13,599 bases of DNA from the NCBI GenBank assembly GCA_937919295.1, contig CALFRX010000119.1:1-13599 (forward strand). Direction: 5' to 3'. Positions 7,428 to 13,599 of this stretch are shown in pieces. Made by a program: the position numbers and the translations under genes. The stretch comes from an uncultured Peptococcaceae bacterium. GTDB taxonomy: Bacteria; Bacillota; Dehalobacteriia; UBA7702. The stretch's first letter is position 1. The number at the start of each line of letters is the position of its first letter. The notes under the pieces are model-generated. The model was not told the origin of the DNA. It was given only the letters and a program-made list of their open reading frames with translations, and did no database searches.

Positions 7428-7455
7428 CCCAGGTATGATCTGGGTGTGACCTGGG
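7428..7455 (-). terminator. Rho-independent terminator after the substrate-binding protein gene
   Basis: A perfect seven-base inverted repeat CCCAGGT / ACCTGGG (7455-7449 and 7434-7428 on the minus strand), 14-base loop, is flanked by AAAA before and CTTTTCCTTTCC after. It starts 12 bases after the stop codon. The loop holds a third partial copy (CCCAGAT), so an alternative fold is possible. It separates the substrate-binding protein transcript from mtaD. Confidence 0.6.
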
Positions 7456-7466
7456 TTTTACTTTCG

Positions 7467-8351
7467 TTATACCTCTTCCTCCACTTCCTCCGCTTCATCG
7501 GGCTGGTGATATATGGCATCGTCCATCAGCACATTGCGGTCGGAGACAGAGATATCGTCAAGAATGTCGTTTAAGGTTTCCACCAAAATCTCACGGCCTT
7601 TGGCCACACCCATGGCGACGGTGGCATATTCATCGTCGGTTTCAAAGCCCGCGCCGTCGTTAAAGGTGATCATGGCAAAATTGCTGTGGGCTCTGGTGGC
7701 AGACATCCCTTCGGCAAGGTTGGTCACGTAACCGTCGATAACGTCATGGGCCAAGGCTACCCGCATGTCCATATGATAGGTCAGGGAATCCGTGATAACG
7801 GCATCCTTCATCTGGGGCAGCAGGGAATCATATATATAAGATCCTGTTTCCGCGGTGAGGCGGGCGTTTTCAAAATCGTCGATGGCGGTGGCGTTGGCGT
7901 AATCGCCATCCTTCATCACCACAACCACGTATTCGCTGTCATAATAGCTTTGGCTAAAATCAATTTTATCCGCTCTCGATTCCAATGGATTGACGCCGGC
8001 GATCATCACATCGATATCACCATCTTCCAAAGCGCCGATGAGATTACCCCGTTCAATTTTGACAATTTCTACTTCAATGTCGAGGGCTTTCCCGATTAAT
8101 AGGGCCATTTGGACATCGTAACCATTGGCAAAGCCACTTTCATTACTGATGGGCACAGCGCCGTTGCTGTCGTCTTCCTGCGTCCAATTATAGGGCGGAT
8201 AGCCGCAATCCATGCCGACTCTCAGCGTATCGCCGAGATTGAGGCTTTGCTCTTCCTCTTGAACCACAGAAGAGCTGCTATGGCAGGCGGTAACAAAAAA
8301 TACCGTCATGACCGCCAGCCCTACCAATAACAGCAAAGATATCTTTTTCAT
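7467..8351 (-). CDS. Amino acid ABC transporter substrate-binding lipoprotein (family 3), orphan
   Basis: This is an exported solute receptor of the polar amino acid type (SBP family 3). From the ATG at 8351 it has 294 residues. Positive residues KK, a hydrophobic helix and the lipobox FVTAC give Cys23 as the lipidated residue, so it should be anchored to the membrane on the outer side. The ligand domain shows LRVGMDCGYPPYNW (43-56), NGYDVQMALLIGKAL (76-90), GDIDVMIAGVNPLESRADKIDFS (111-133, with R126 the expected carboxylate-binding Arg) and a Y-Y-D-S segment. An acidic tail of Asp, Glu and Val ends the protein. A longer frame reaches 8381, but the AAGGAAG site and signal peptide both fix the start at 8351. 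No permease or ATPase gene is adjacent. It lies 54 bases after the asparaginase-like gene and is followed by a terminator. The ligand is not readable from sequence; a polar amino acid is the likely class. Confidence 0.85.
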   Translation of the reverse strand: MKKISLLLLVGLAVMTVFFVTACHSSSSVVQEEEQSLNLGDTLRVGMDCGYPPYNWTQEDDSNGAVPISNESGFANGYDVQMALLIGKALDIEVEIVKIERGNLIGALEDGDIDVMIAGVNPLESRADKIDFSQSYYDSEYVVVVMKDGDYANATAIDDFENARLTAETGSYIYDSLLPQMKDAVITDSLTYHMDMRVALAHDVIDGYVTNLAEGMSATRAHSNFAMITFNDGAGFETDDEYATVAMGVAKGREILVETLNDILDDISVSDRNVLMDDAIYHQPDEAEEVEEEV

Positions 8352-8358
8352 GTCGATT

Positions 8359-8365
8359 CTTCCTT
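8359..8365 (-). promoter_or_regulatory. Ribosome binding site of the substrate-binding protein gene
   Basis: AAGGAAG lies seven bases before the ATG at 8351. The longer reading frame from 8381 would place this site inside the coding region, so the internal ATG is the better start. Confidence 0.7.
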
Positions 8366-8375
8366 TCGTAATACA

Positions 8376-8389
8376 AGGCAATTTTGCCT
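8376..8389. repeat. Short palindrome upstream of the substrate-binding protein gene
   Basis: AGGCAATTTTGCCT is an inverted repeat with six-base arms around a two-base centre. It lies 24 bases before the ribosomal start of the substrate-binding protein and 16 bases after the asparaginase-like stop. No U tract follows on either strand, so it is a poor terminator. It could be an operator or a processing hairpin, or chance. Confidence 0.4.
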
Positions 8390-8405
8390 CAAAACAAAGA
8401 AAAAG

Positions 8406-9413
8406 TCAAGAGGAGACCTTTTCCCCGATACTATTTTCCAAAAGATACGCGGTGGCCGCCGCCGTTTCCCGGTCGCCAAAAGCTAACAGCGCCTTCATAT
8501 AAAATGCTTCCGACGCTACATCGGTAACATAATAGAGGTTTTCCCGCTCCGGCAACGCCGCGGCGTAGCGCTCTTCGCCGCTTCTACCGCCGACGATGAA
8601 AACAGGAGTATCCCGCGGCAAAGACCTTAGCAGGCAATGCAAATTTTCCGTATCTCCCGCTGTGCAAAACGTCGCGGAATGGTAGGTCTCCAGCAAAACA
8701 GCAGTAACACCCAAGAGATCGAAAGCGCTGTACTGTAAGCCGGGATAAGGAAAAATCCGCAAAATGCCCCGGCGCAGGGAGACACCGTCATAAGGCAAGG
8801 CTGCTTTTTGAAAACGCAGATTCAGCGGATGCTCGTGATAAAGGAAACGCCCTTGCCGCAGCTCTCCGAAGAAGACGCCCCGGTGGCTTTGAAAAGAGGC
8901 ATAGATATCCTCCATCTGCCGTAAACGGCCGCCGCGATGGACGAGGATACGATGATCCTCATTGCGGTAAAGGGCAAAAACTCCGGTTTCCCCAGCGTCC
9001 ATAAAATCAAGGGCCGCGAGGAAATTGACAATCCCGTTGGATTTTTCCTGGAGCAAAGGCCGGTCGGCGGCAATAAAGACAAGAGGAATGTCTTGTTTGC
9101 CCAGGGCAAAAGCAGTAAGGTTCACCGTATAAGCCAAGGTATCGGTGCCGTGAGCAATCACGATACCGTCATAAAGGGCAAAATCAACGGTTTTTAAAAA
9201 CAGCAGCCATTCTTCCAAGCGTTCAAGGGTCATGTTTTCACTTAAGACGCGAAAGGGTCGTTTGACGGAAATTTTCAGCCCCGCGCCGTTGACCTTGCTT
9301 CTGACAGCAGCAAAGTCGAGGACGGAATGATCACCAAGATCCCTGACCCCCGCCGCCTTCGTCTCACAGGCAAAGGTGCCGCCGGTTTCGATAAAAAGAA
9401 TGTGTTTTGCCAT
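8406..9413 (-). CDS. L-asparaginase-like protein (asparaginase/glutaminase family), cytosolic
   Basis: The family hydrolyses L-asparagine (sometimes glutamine) to the acid and ammonia. The 335-residue length fits. It shows the first catalytic motif ETGGTF (9-14, nucleophile Thr expected at T13) and the second IAHGTDTLAYT (86-96, T90 and D91), followed by the AADRP segment (115-119). No signal peptide is present, so it would be a cytosolic type I-like enzyme. The segment that normally carries the Arg and catalytic Lys before the conserved F-x-S reads GGRLRQMEDIYASFQS (161-176). By eye it is shorter and lacks the usual RxxK, so activity or substrate may differ. A longer frame begins at 9440, but AAGGAG eight bases before the ATG at 9413, directly followed by MAKHILFIETGGT, fixes the start. 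The substrate-binding protein gene follows after 54 bases and may be co-transcribed, since no terminator separates them. Glutamyl-tRNA amidotransferase subunit GatD is an alternative relative but is usually longer and archaeal. Confidence 0.8.
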   Translation of the reverse strand: MAKHILFIETGGTFACETKAAGVRDLGDHSVLDFAAVRSKVNGAGLKISVKRPFRVLSENMTLERLEEWLLFLKTVDFALYDGIVIAHGTDTLAYTVNLTAFALGKQDIPLVFIAADRPLLQEKSNGIVNFLAALDFMDAGETGVFALYRNEDHRILVHRGGRLRQMEDIYASFQSHRGVFFGELRQGRFLYHEHPLNLRFQKAALPYDGVSLRRGILRIFPYPGLQYSAFDLLGVTAVLLETYHSATFCTAGDTENLHCLLRSLPRDTPVFIVGGRSGEERYAAALPERENLYYVTDVASEAFYMKALLAFGDRETAAATAYLLENSIGEKVSS

Positions 9414-9420
9414 AAACGAA

Positions 9421-9426
9421 CTCCTT
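9421..9426 (-). promoter_or_regulatory. Ribosome binding site of the asparaginase-like gene
   Basis: A perfect AAGGAG stands seven bases before the ATG at 9413. It lies within the longer reading frame from 9440 and therefore decides in favour of the shorter protein. Confidence 0.8.
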
Positions 9427-9444
9427 TTCCACCAATTCACTGTT

Positions 9445-9453
9445 ATTCTACCA
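9445..9453 (-). promoter_or_regulatory. Possible extended -10 promoter of the asparaginase-like gene
   Basis: On the minus strand TGGTAGAAT reads as an extended -10 (TGn plus TAGAAT) 31 bases before the ATG. No good -35 box was found at 16-18 bases, which an extended -10 can tolerate. The call is tentative. Confidence 0.4.
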
Positions 9454-9529
9454 CATGTTTGCCAAAATGAGGAGTCTCATTCAAAGAAAAATCCCTGAAT
9501 CAACACAAGGGGACCAACTTTTTTTCAGC

Positions 9530-9555
9530 GCCAAAAACGCCGGCCAAAACAGCCG
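9530..9555. repeat. Tandem pair of 13-base repeats in the divergent intergenic region
   Basis: GCCAAAAACGCCG is followed directly by GCCAAAACAGCCG, 11 of 13 bases identical. It lies between the two divergent promoters, about 66 bases before the ileS -35 box. It may be a binding site or chance; no terminator or T-box fold is evident around it. Confidence 0.35.
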
Positions 9556-9620
9556 TAGGCAAACAGCTCTTTTTTTCTCTGAAAAACCGGGAAATACCGC
9601 AGATCAACAGCGGCGAAAGG

Positions 9621-9649
9621 TTGACAAACCCCACCTTACATTATAAAAT
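9621..9649 (+). promoter_or_regulatory. Sigma-70 promoter of the ileS operon
   Basis: A perfect TTGACA (9621-9626) is 17 bases from TAAAAT (9644-9649); an overlapping TATAAA at 9642 has 15-base spacing. The transcript would start near 9656, leaving a leader of about 55 bases. That is too short for a T-box, and no T-box consensus is seen between 9414 and 9710. Confidence 0.75.
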
Positions 9650-9710
9650 AAAGTTTAACGTTCAAATCATAGTAAAGTAAATTTATTGATCCTTAAAGGA
9701 GATTTTCACA

Positions 9711-12464
9711 ATGGACTACGGCAAAACGCTGAACTTACCGGAAACGGATTTTCCCATGAGAGGCAACCTGCCCCAAAAAGAACCGGGCATCCTCGCGCAA
9801 TGGGAAAAGGAAGATATCTACCATCAATCACTGGCGCTGCGGGAAGGACGGCCGACGTACATTCTCCATGACGGCCCGCCCTATGCCAACGGCGACATCC
9901 ATTTGGGACATGCCTTAAATAAAATTTTAAAGGATATCATCATAAAATACCACACCATGGCGGGATATCAGTGTCCCTATATTCCCGGCTGGGATACACA
10001 CGGCCTCCCCATTGAACAGCGGGCCATCAAAGCTTTGGGGCTCAACAGAAAACAGACCCACGTCACCGAATTCCGCGATAAATGCAAGGAATTCGCCCTT
10101 CAATTTGTGGACATTCAGCGGGAAGAATTCAAACGTCTCGGCGTTCGCGGCGACTGGGATCATCCTTATATTACTTTAAAACCGGAATATGAAGCCGTAC
10201 AGATCGGCATTTTCGGCGAAATGGCCCAAAAGGGTTACATCTACAAAGGATTGAAACCCGTTTACTGGTGCCCTGATTGTGAAACGGCGTTGGCCGAAGC
10301 GGAAGTGGAATATGCCGATCATAAAAGCCCTTCCATCTATGTGAAATTCTCCATCAAAGATACCAAAGGCAAAGTACCCCAAGACGCCTGCTTCGTGATT
10401 TGGACGACCACGCCCTGGACGATTCCGGCCAATGTGGCCATCTGCTTAAACGCCAATTTCACCTATTGTCTCCTAAAGGTCAAGGGGGAATCCTGGATTG
10501 TCGGCAAACCCCTGTTAACACTCTTCCTAAAAGATACCGGTATCACCGATTACGAAATCTGTGAAGAATACAGCGGCGCCGATCTAGAAAAGATCACCTG
10601 CTATCATCCGCTTTGGGCAGACAGGGAAAGCCTCGTCATCTTAGGCGATCACGTCACCGACGAAGCCGGTACCGGCGCGGTACATACCGCTCCCGGCCAC
10701 GGCGCCGACGACTTTATCGTGGGCAAAAAATACGACCTGCCTGTGATCTCTCCCCTCGATAACAGCGGCCATTTCACCGCCGAAGCCCGAGAATTTCAGG
10801 GTCTTTCCACCGACGAAGGCAACAAAGCCGTGGTGAAGACACTGGATGAAAGCGGTAAACTGATCAAACTGATCTTTATCAAACACCAGTATCCCCATTG
10901 CTGGCGCTGCAAGGAACCGATTCTCTTCCGCGCCACGGAACAGTGGTTCGCTTCCATCGACGGCTTCCGGCAAAAGGCTTTGGCAGAAATCGATCAAGTA
11001 CGTTGGATCCCCTCCTGGGGTAGAGAACGTATCTACAACATGATCCGTGACCGCGGCGACTGGTGCATCTCCCGGCAGCGCACCTGGGGCGTGCCGATTC
11101 CGATTTTTTACTGCAAAAACTGCGGGAAAGCGATTATCAGCAAAGCAACCATCAGCCACCTCCAGAAATTGTTCCGGGAGGAAGGCGGTTCCCAAGTCTG
11201 GTTCGCCCGGGAAGCCAAAGATCTGCTACCCGCCGGTTTTACCTGCGATTGCGGCGGCGGTGACTTCGATAAAGAAAAAGACATCATGGATGTTTGGTTC
11301 GACAGCGGCTCTTCCTTTGCCGCGGTGATTGAAAGCAACCCCGACATCAAAGGCGACATTGATCTCTATTTAGAAGGCAGCGATCAGCATCGCGGCTGGT
11401 TCAATTCTTCCCTTTCCATTTCCGTGGCCACCCGGGGCAAAGCGCCTTACAAGGGCGTTTTAACCCACGGTTTTCTCGTCGATGAAAAGGGGCATAAGCA
11501 ATCAAAATCCTTAGGCAATACCGTCGATCCCCTGAAAGTCATTGAAAAGATGGGCGCCGACGTGCTGCGCCTTTGGGTCAGTTCCGCCGACTATCGGAAT
11601 GATCTCGCCTGCTCCGATGGGATTTTAAAACAAGTCAGCGAAGCCTACCGCAAGCTCCGCAATACGGTGCGCTTCCTCATGGGAAACCTCTACGATTTCG
11701 ACGCCAAAACGGAAAAAGTCCCTTACGCCGCCATGAAAGAGATCGACCGTTACGCCCTGCATCTTTTAGAGGAACTCAGTCGAAAAGTCAGCGAAGCCTA
11801 CGAGAACTATGAATTCCATAGTGTATTTCATCTGCTGCACCATTTCTGCGTTGTCGATATGAGCGCCTTCTATCTCGATATCATCAAAGACCGGCTCTAC
11901 GTTTCCGCCAAGGACGATGAGGACAGAAAAGCGGCGCAAACCGTTCTTTACGAAACCCTCCAGGCGCTCATCCGCCTGATGATGCCAATCCTCTCCTTCA
12001 CCACCGAAGAAATCTGGTCCTATATCAGAGAAGAGGACGAACCCCTTAGCGTACAGCTCCTCGATCTGCCGCAAATCAGCGCCACCTACCATGATGAAGC
12101 CCTGGCCGCCAAATGGGAACGGCTGATTGCCATCAGGGAAAACGTTACCAAAGCCGCCGAGGAGGCCCGCCGCGATAAAGTCATCGGCCATTCCCTTGAC
12201 GCCGCCGTGACCATCACCGCGGGGAAAGACGATTTCGCCTTGTTGCAGTCGGTGGCAGAGGAACTCGCGGATATTTGCATTGTTTCCGAAGCCATGATCA
12301 GAGAAAGCGCAGACAGTGAGATCAAAGTCGAAGTGACTGCCGCCAAAGGCGAAAAATGCAATCGCTGTTGGAAATATAGGGACGATTTAGACGCCAACGG
12401 ACTCTGCCTCAGATGCGCCGACGTGATCAAAGATATGGATCTCAGCGAGATCGCGGGAAAATAA
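9711..12464 (+). CDS. ileS: Isoleucyl-tRNA synthetase
   Basis: This class I enzyme charges tRNA-Ile with isoleucine in the cytosol and edits misactivated valine. The 917 residues match the bacterial form (about 920). In order: the HIGH signature as HLGH (64-67); the start of the editing domain with WTTTPWTIPANVA (231-243) and the DEAGTGAVHTAPGHGADDF segment; several paired Cys (WCPDC, HCWRC, YCKNC); DVWFDSGSS (about 526-534); the KMSKS loop as KQSKS (596-600) followed by LGN; the helical anticodon-binding domain; and a C-terminal zinc site with Cys 883, 886, 899 and 902. The Met to Gln change in KMSKS is worth noting, but the catalytic Lys residues are kept. The ATG has AAAGGAG nine bases upstream. 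It is the first gene of an operon with the ACT-domain gene, ten bases downstream. The C-terminal zinc module and overall look are of the eubacterial rather than the eukaryote-like mupirocin-resistant type. Confidence 0.98.
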   Translation: MDYGKTLNLPETDFPMRGNLPQKEPGILAQWEKEDIYHQSLALREGRPTYILHDGPPYANGDIHLGHALNKILKDIIIKYHTMAGYQCPYIPGWDTHGLPIEQRAIKALGLNRKQTHVTEFRDKCKEFALQFVDIQREEFKRLGVRGDWDHPYITLKPEYEAVQIGIFGEMAQKGYIYKGLKPVYWCPDCETALAEAEVEYADHKSPSIYVKFSIKDTKGKVPQDACFVIWTTTPWTIPANVAICLNANFTYCLLKVKGESWIVGKPLLTLFLKDTGITDYEICEEYSGADLEKITCYHPLWADRESLVILGDHVTDEAGTGAVHTAPGHGADDFIVGKKYDLPVISPLDNSGHFTAEAREFQGLSTDEGNKAVVKTLDESGKLIKLIFIKHQYPHCWRCKEPILFRATEQWFASIDGFRQKALAEIDQVRWIPSWGRERIYNMIRDRGDWCISRQRTWGVPIPIFYCKNCGKAIISKATISHLQKLFREEGGSQVWFAREAKDLLPAGFTCDCGGGDFDKEKDIMDVWFDSGSSFAAVIESNPDIKGDIDLYLEGSDQHRGWFNSSLSISVATRGKAPYKGVLTHGFLVDEKGHKQSKSLGNTVDPLKVIEKMGADVLRLWVSSADYRNDLACSDGILKQVSEAYRKLRNTVRFLMGNLYDFDAKTEKVPYAAMKEIDRYALHLLEELSRKVSEAYENYEFHSVFHLLHHFCVVDMSAFYLDIIKDRLYVSAKDDEDRKAAQTVLYETLQALIRLMMPILSFTTEEIWSYIREEDEPLSVQLLDLPQISATYHDEALAAKWERLIAIRENVTKAAEEARRDKVIGHSLDAAVTITAGKDDFALLQSVAEELADICIVSEAMIRESADSEIKVEVTAAKGEKCNRCWKYRDDLDANGLCLRCADVIKDMDLSEIAGK

Positions 12465-12474
12465 GGAGATTGCC

Positions 12475-12747
12475 ATGAAAAGAATCATTATCACCGTAGT
12501 CGGCCACGACAAAGTGGGCATCACCGCTAAAATCACCGCTGTTTTGGCGGAAAGCAACGTCAATATTTTAGATATCAATCAAACACTGCTCCAGGACATT
12601 TTCACCATGGTGATGCTCTGCGACATCGCCGCAGCCAACGTGGGTTTCGATGTTCTGCAACAGAAACTTGATGCGGTAGGTGAAGAACTCGGCATGAAGA
12701 TCCTGGCGCAGAAAGAAGATATCTTCACTTATATGCACAGGATTTGA
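12475..12747 (+). CDS. ACT domain-containing protein, UPF0237 family
   Basis: A 90-residue protein made almost wholly of one ACT domain, the small fold that often binds amino acids and regulates enzymes. It opens with MKRIIITVVGHDKVGITAKITAVLAE (1-26), the beta strand, G-x-D-x-x-G-I turn and helix typical of GcvR-like and UPF0237 proteins, followed by NVNILDINQTLLQDIFTMVM and a second helix. No catalytic domain is attached. The function is unknown; ligand binding by a dimer is the usual inference. The ribosome binding site AAGGAG overlaps the ileS stop codon, ten bases separate the two genes, and the UPF0210 gene begins eight bases after its stop. In many Firmicutes a UPF0237 gene precedes a UPF0210 gene, as here, so the two proteins probably work together. 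Confidence 0.9.
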   Translation: MKRIIITVVGHDKVGITAKITAVLAESNVNILDINQTLLQDIFTMVMLCDIAAANVGFDVLQQKLDAVGEELGMKILAQKEDIFTYMHRI

Positions 12748-12755
12748 GGTACGCC

Positions 12756-13599
12756 ATGAGAAGTAATTTTGATTACCGGGAAATCATGGAAACCATCCAA
12801 ATGGTTGCCGATGAAAATCTCGACGTTCGCACCATCACCATGGGTATCAGCCTTCTGGACTGCGCCAACGAAAGCGCGGAAAAAGCGGCGGATCTCATCT
12901 ACGATAAAATATGTCACAAAGCAGAAAACCTGGTAAAAACGGGGGAAGACATCAGCCGTGACTTTGGTATCCCCATTGTCAATCAAAGGATTTCCGTAAC
13001 CCCCATCTCCCTGGTGGCAGCAGCCTCCGCCACCGAAGATTACGTCGTCTTTGCCAAAGCCTTAGACCGCGCCGCCAAAGCAGTCGGCGTCAATTTCTTA
13101 GGCGGCTTTTCCGCCTTGGTTCATAAGGGAATGACGGAAAGCGACAAAAAACTGATCAAGAGCATTCCTCAGGCTCTATCGGAAACGGAACGGGTTTGTT
13201 CCTCGGTCAATATCGGCACCACCAAAGCCGGCATCAATATGGACGCGGTCTATGCCATGGGCAAAATCGTCAAGGAAACGGCGGCGCTGACCAAAGAAAG
13301 CGGCAGCCTCGGCTGTGCGAAACTGGTGGTCTTCTGCAATGTCCCCGAAGATAATCCCTTCATGGCCGGAGCTTTCCATGGCGTCGGCGAACCCGAAGTT
13401 GTGATCAATACCGGCGTCAGCGGCCCTGGCGTCGTCTTAAGCGCCATTAAAGATCATGCCGATCTCAATATCAGTGAAATCGCCGAAATCATCAAGAAGA
13501 CGGCCTTTAAAATCACCCGCGTCGGTGAATTGGTGGCCCGGGAAGCCTCGAAACGGTTAAACGCCACCTTTGGCATCGTAGACCTCTCCTTGGCGCCCA
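12756..13599 (+). CDS. UPF0210 (DUF711, PFL-like) family protein, partial at right edge
   Basis: An open frame runs unbroken from the ATG at 12756 to the window edge (281 complete codons); family members have about 450 residues, so about 60% is present. It matches the UPF0210 family, whose structure resembles a pyruvate formate-lyase-like barrel but whose reaction is unknown. Recognisable segments are TITMGISLLDC near residues 28-38, INQRISVTPISL-like text around 75-86 (here VNQRISVTPISLVAAA), SSVNIGTTKAGINMDAV (about 149-165), GAFHGVGEPEVVINTGVSGPGVV (about 206-228) and a Lys-rich helix near TAFKITRVGE. GAGGT, overlapping the TGA of the ACT gene, serves as ribosome binding site five bases before the ATG. 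Its pairing with the UPF0237 gene behind ileS is the only hint of function. The glycyl-radical C-terminal loop of true PFL enzymes is not expected in this family, and the C-terminus cannot be seen here. Confidence 0.9.
   Translation, partial: MRSNFDYREIMETIQMVADENLDVRTITMGISLLDCANESAEKAADLIYDKICHKAENLVKTGEDISRDFGIPIVNQRISVTPISLVAAASATEDYVVFAKALDRAAKAVGVNFLGGFSALVHKGMTESDKKLIKSIPQALSETERVCSSVNIGTTKAGINMDAVYAMGKIVKETAALTKESGSLGCAKLVVFCNVPEDNPFMAGAFHGVGEPEVVINTGVSGPGVVLSAIKDHADLNISEIAEIIKKTAFKITRVGELVAREASKRLNATFGIVDLSLAP

Noticed and set aside
9481..9600. Possible terminators (two T runs) in the ileS upstream region
   Set aside because: No stable GC stem precedes either T run; the small GGC/GCC pairings have only three bases.
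9685..9697. TCCTTAAAGGA around the ileS ribosome binding site as a sequestering hairpin
   Set aside because: The arms abut with essentially no loop, so it cannot form a simple hairpin in RNA.
10641..11195. A 184-codon minus-strand open frame inside ileS
   Set aside because: It lies fully opposite well-conserved IleRS coding sequence, has no recognisable domain, and the real gene explains the region.

Overview
The window looks like chromosomal DNA of a low-to-mid-GC Firmicute (Bacillota). The encoded IleRS, LCP protein, MurJ and CsaB-like protein, the AAGGAG-type ribosome binding sites and the sigma-70 type promoters all fit this. The grouping of wecA, murJ, a CsaB-like gene, tagA/wecG and an LCP gene with mtaD suggests the Negativicutes (Veillonella/Megasphaera/Dialister-like). 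That placement is a by-eye judgement with moderate to low confidence. There are no insertion sequences, phage genes, CRISPR arrays, rRNAs or tRNAs; this is housekeeping chromosome rather than an accessory island.

Region 1 (1-6000, minus strand) is an envelope glycopolymer region in two transcription units. The first is csaB-like > murJ > wecA (wecA runs off the left edge), starting at a good promoter at 4011-4039. The second is LCP > tagA/wecG, starting at a promoter at 6014-6042 and ending at a terminator at 4062-4092. WecA would start a lipid-linked glycan, TagA/WecG would add the second sugar, and the LCP enzyme would transfer finished polymer to the wall. MurJ flips lipid II, and the CsaB-like protein belongs to the pyruvyl-transferase family. 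The CsaB-like protein is the oddest item in the window: it has a large acidic Ala/Glu-rich insert in mid-protein, a charged C-terminal tail, and changes at several usual family motifs.

Region 2 (6078-9413, minus strand) holds three small-molecule genes: an asparaginase-like protein, a lipoprotein substrate-binding protein of the polar amino acid ABC type with no permease or ATPase beside it, and an MtaD-type methylthioadenosine/S-adenosylhomocysteine deaminase. For all three, the ribosome binding site supports a start inside the longest possible reading frame.

Region 3 (9414-9710) is the only divergent intergenic region. It carries a likely promoter on each strand and a small tandem repeat, with no sign of a T-box leader for ileS.

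Region 4 (9711-13599, plus strand) is ileS > ACT-domain protein (UPF0237) > UPF0210/PFL-like protein (cut by the right edge). Each downstream ribosome binding site overlaps the stop codon before it, so the three are very probably one operon. No wholly new system is evident. The best leads are the altered CsaB-like protein, the ileS-linked UPF0237/UPF0210 pair and the divergent asparaginase homologue.
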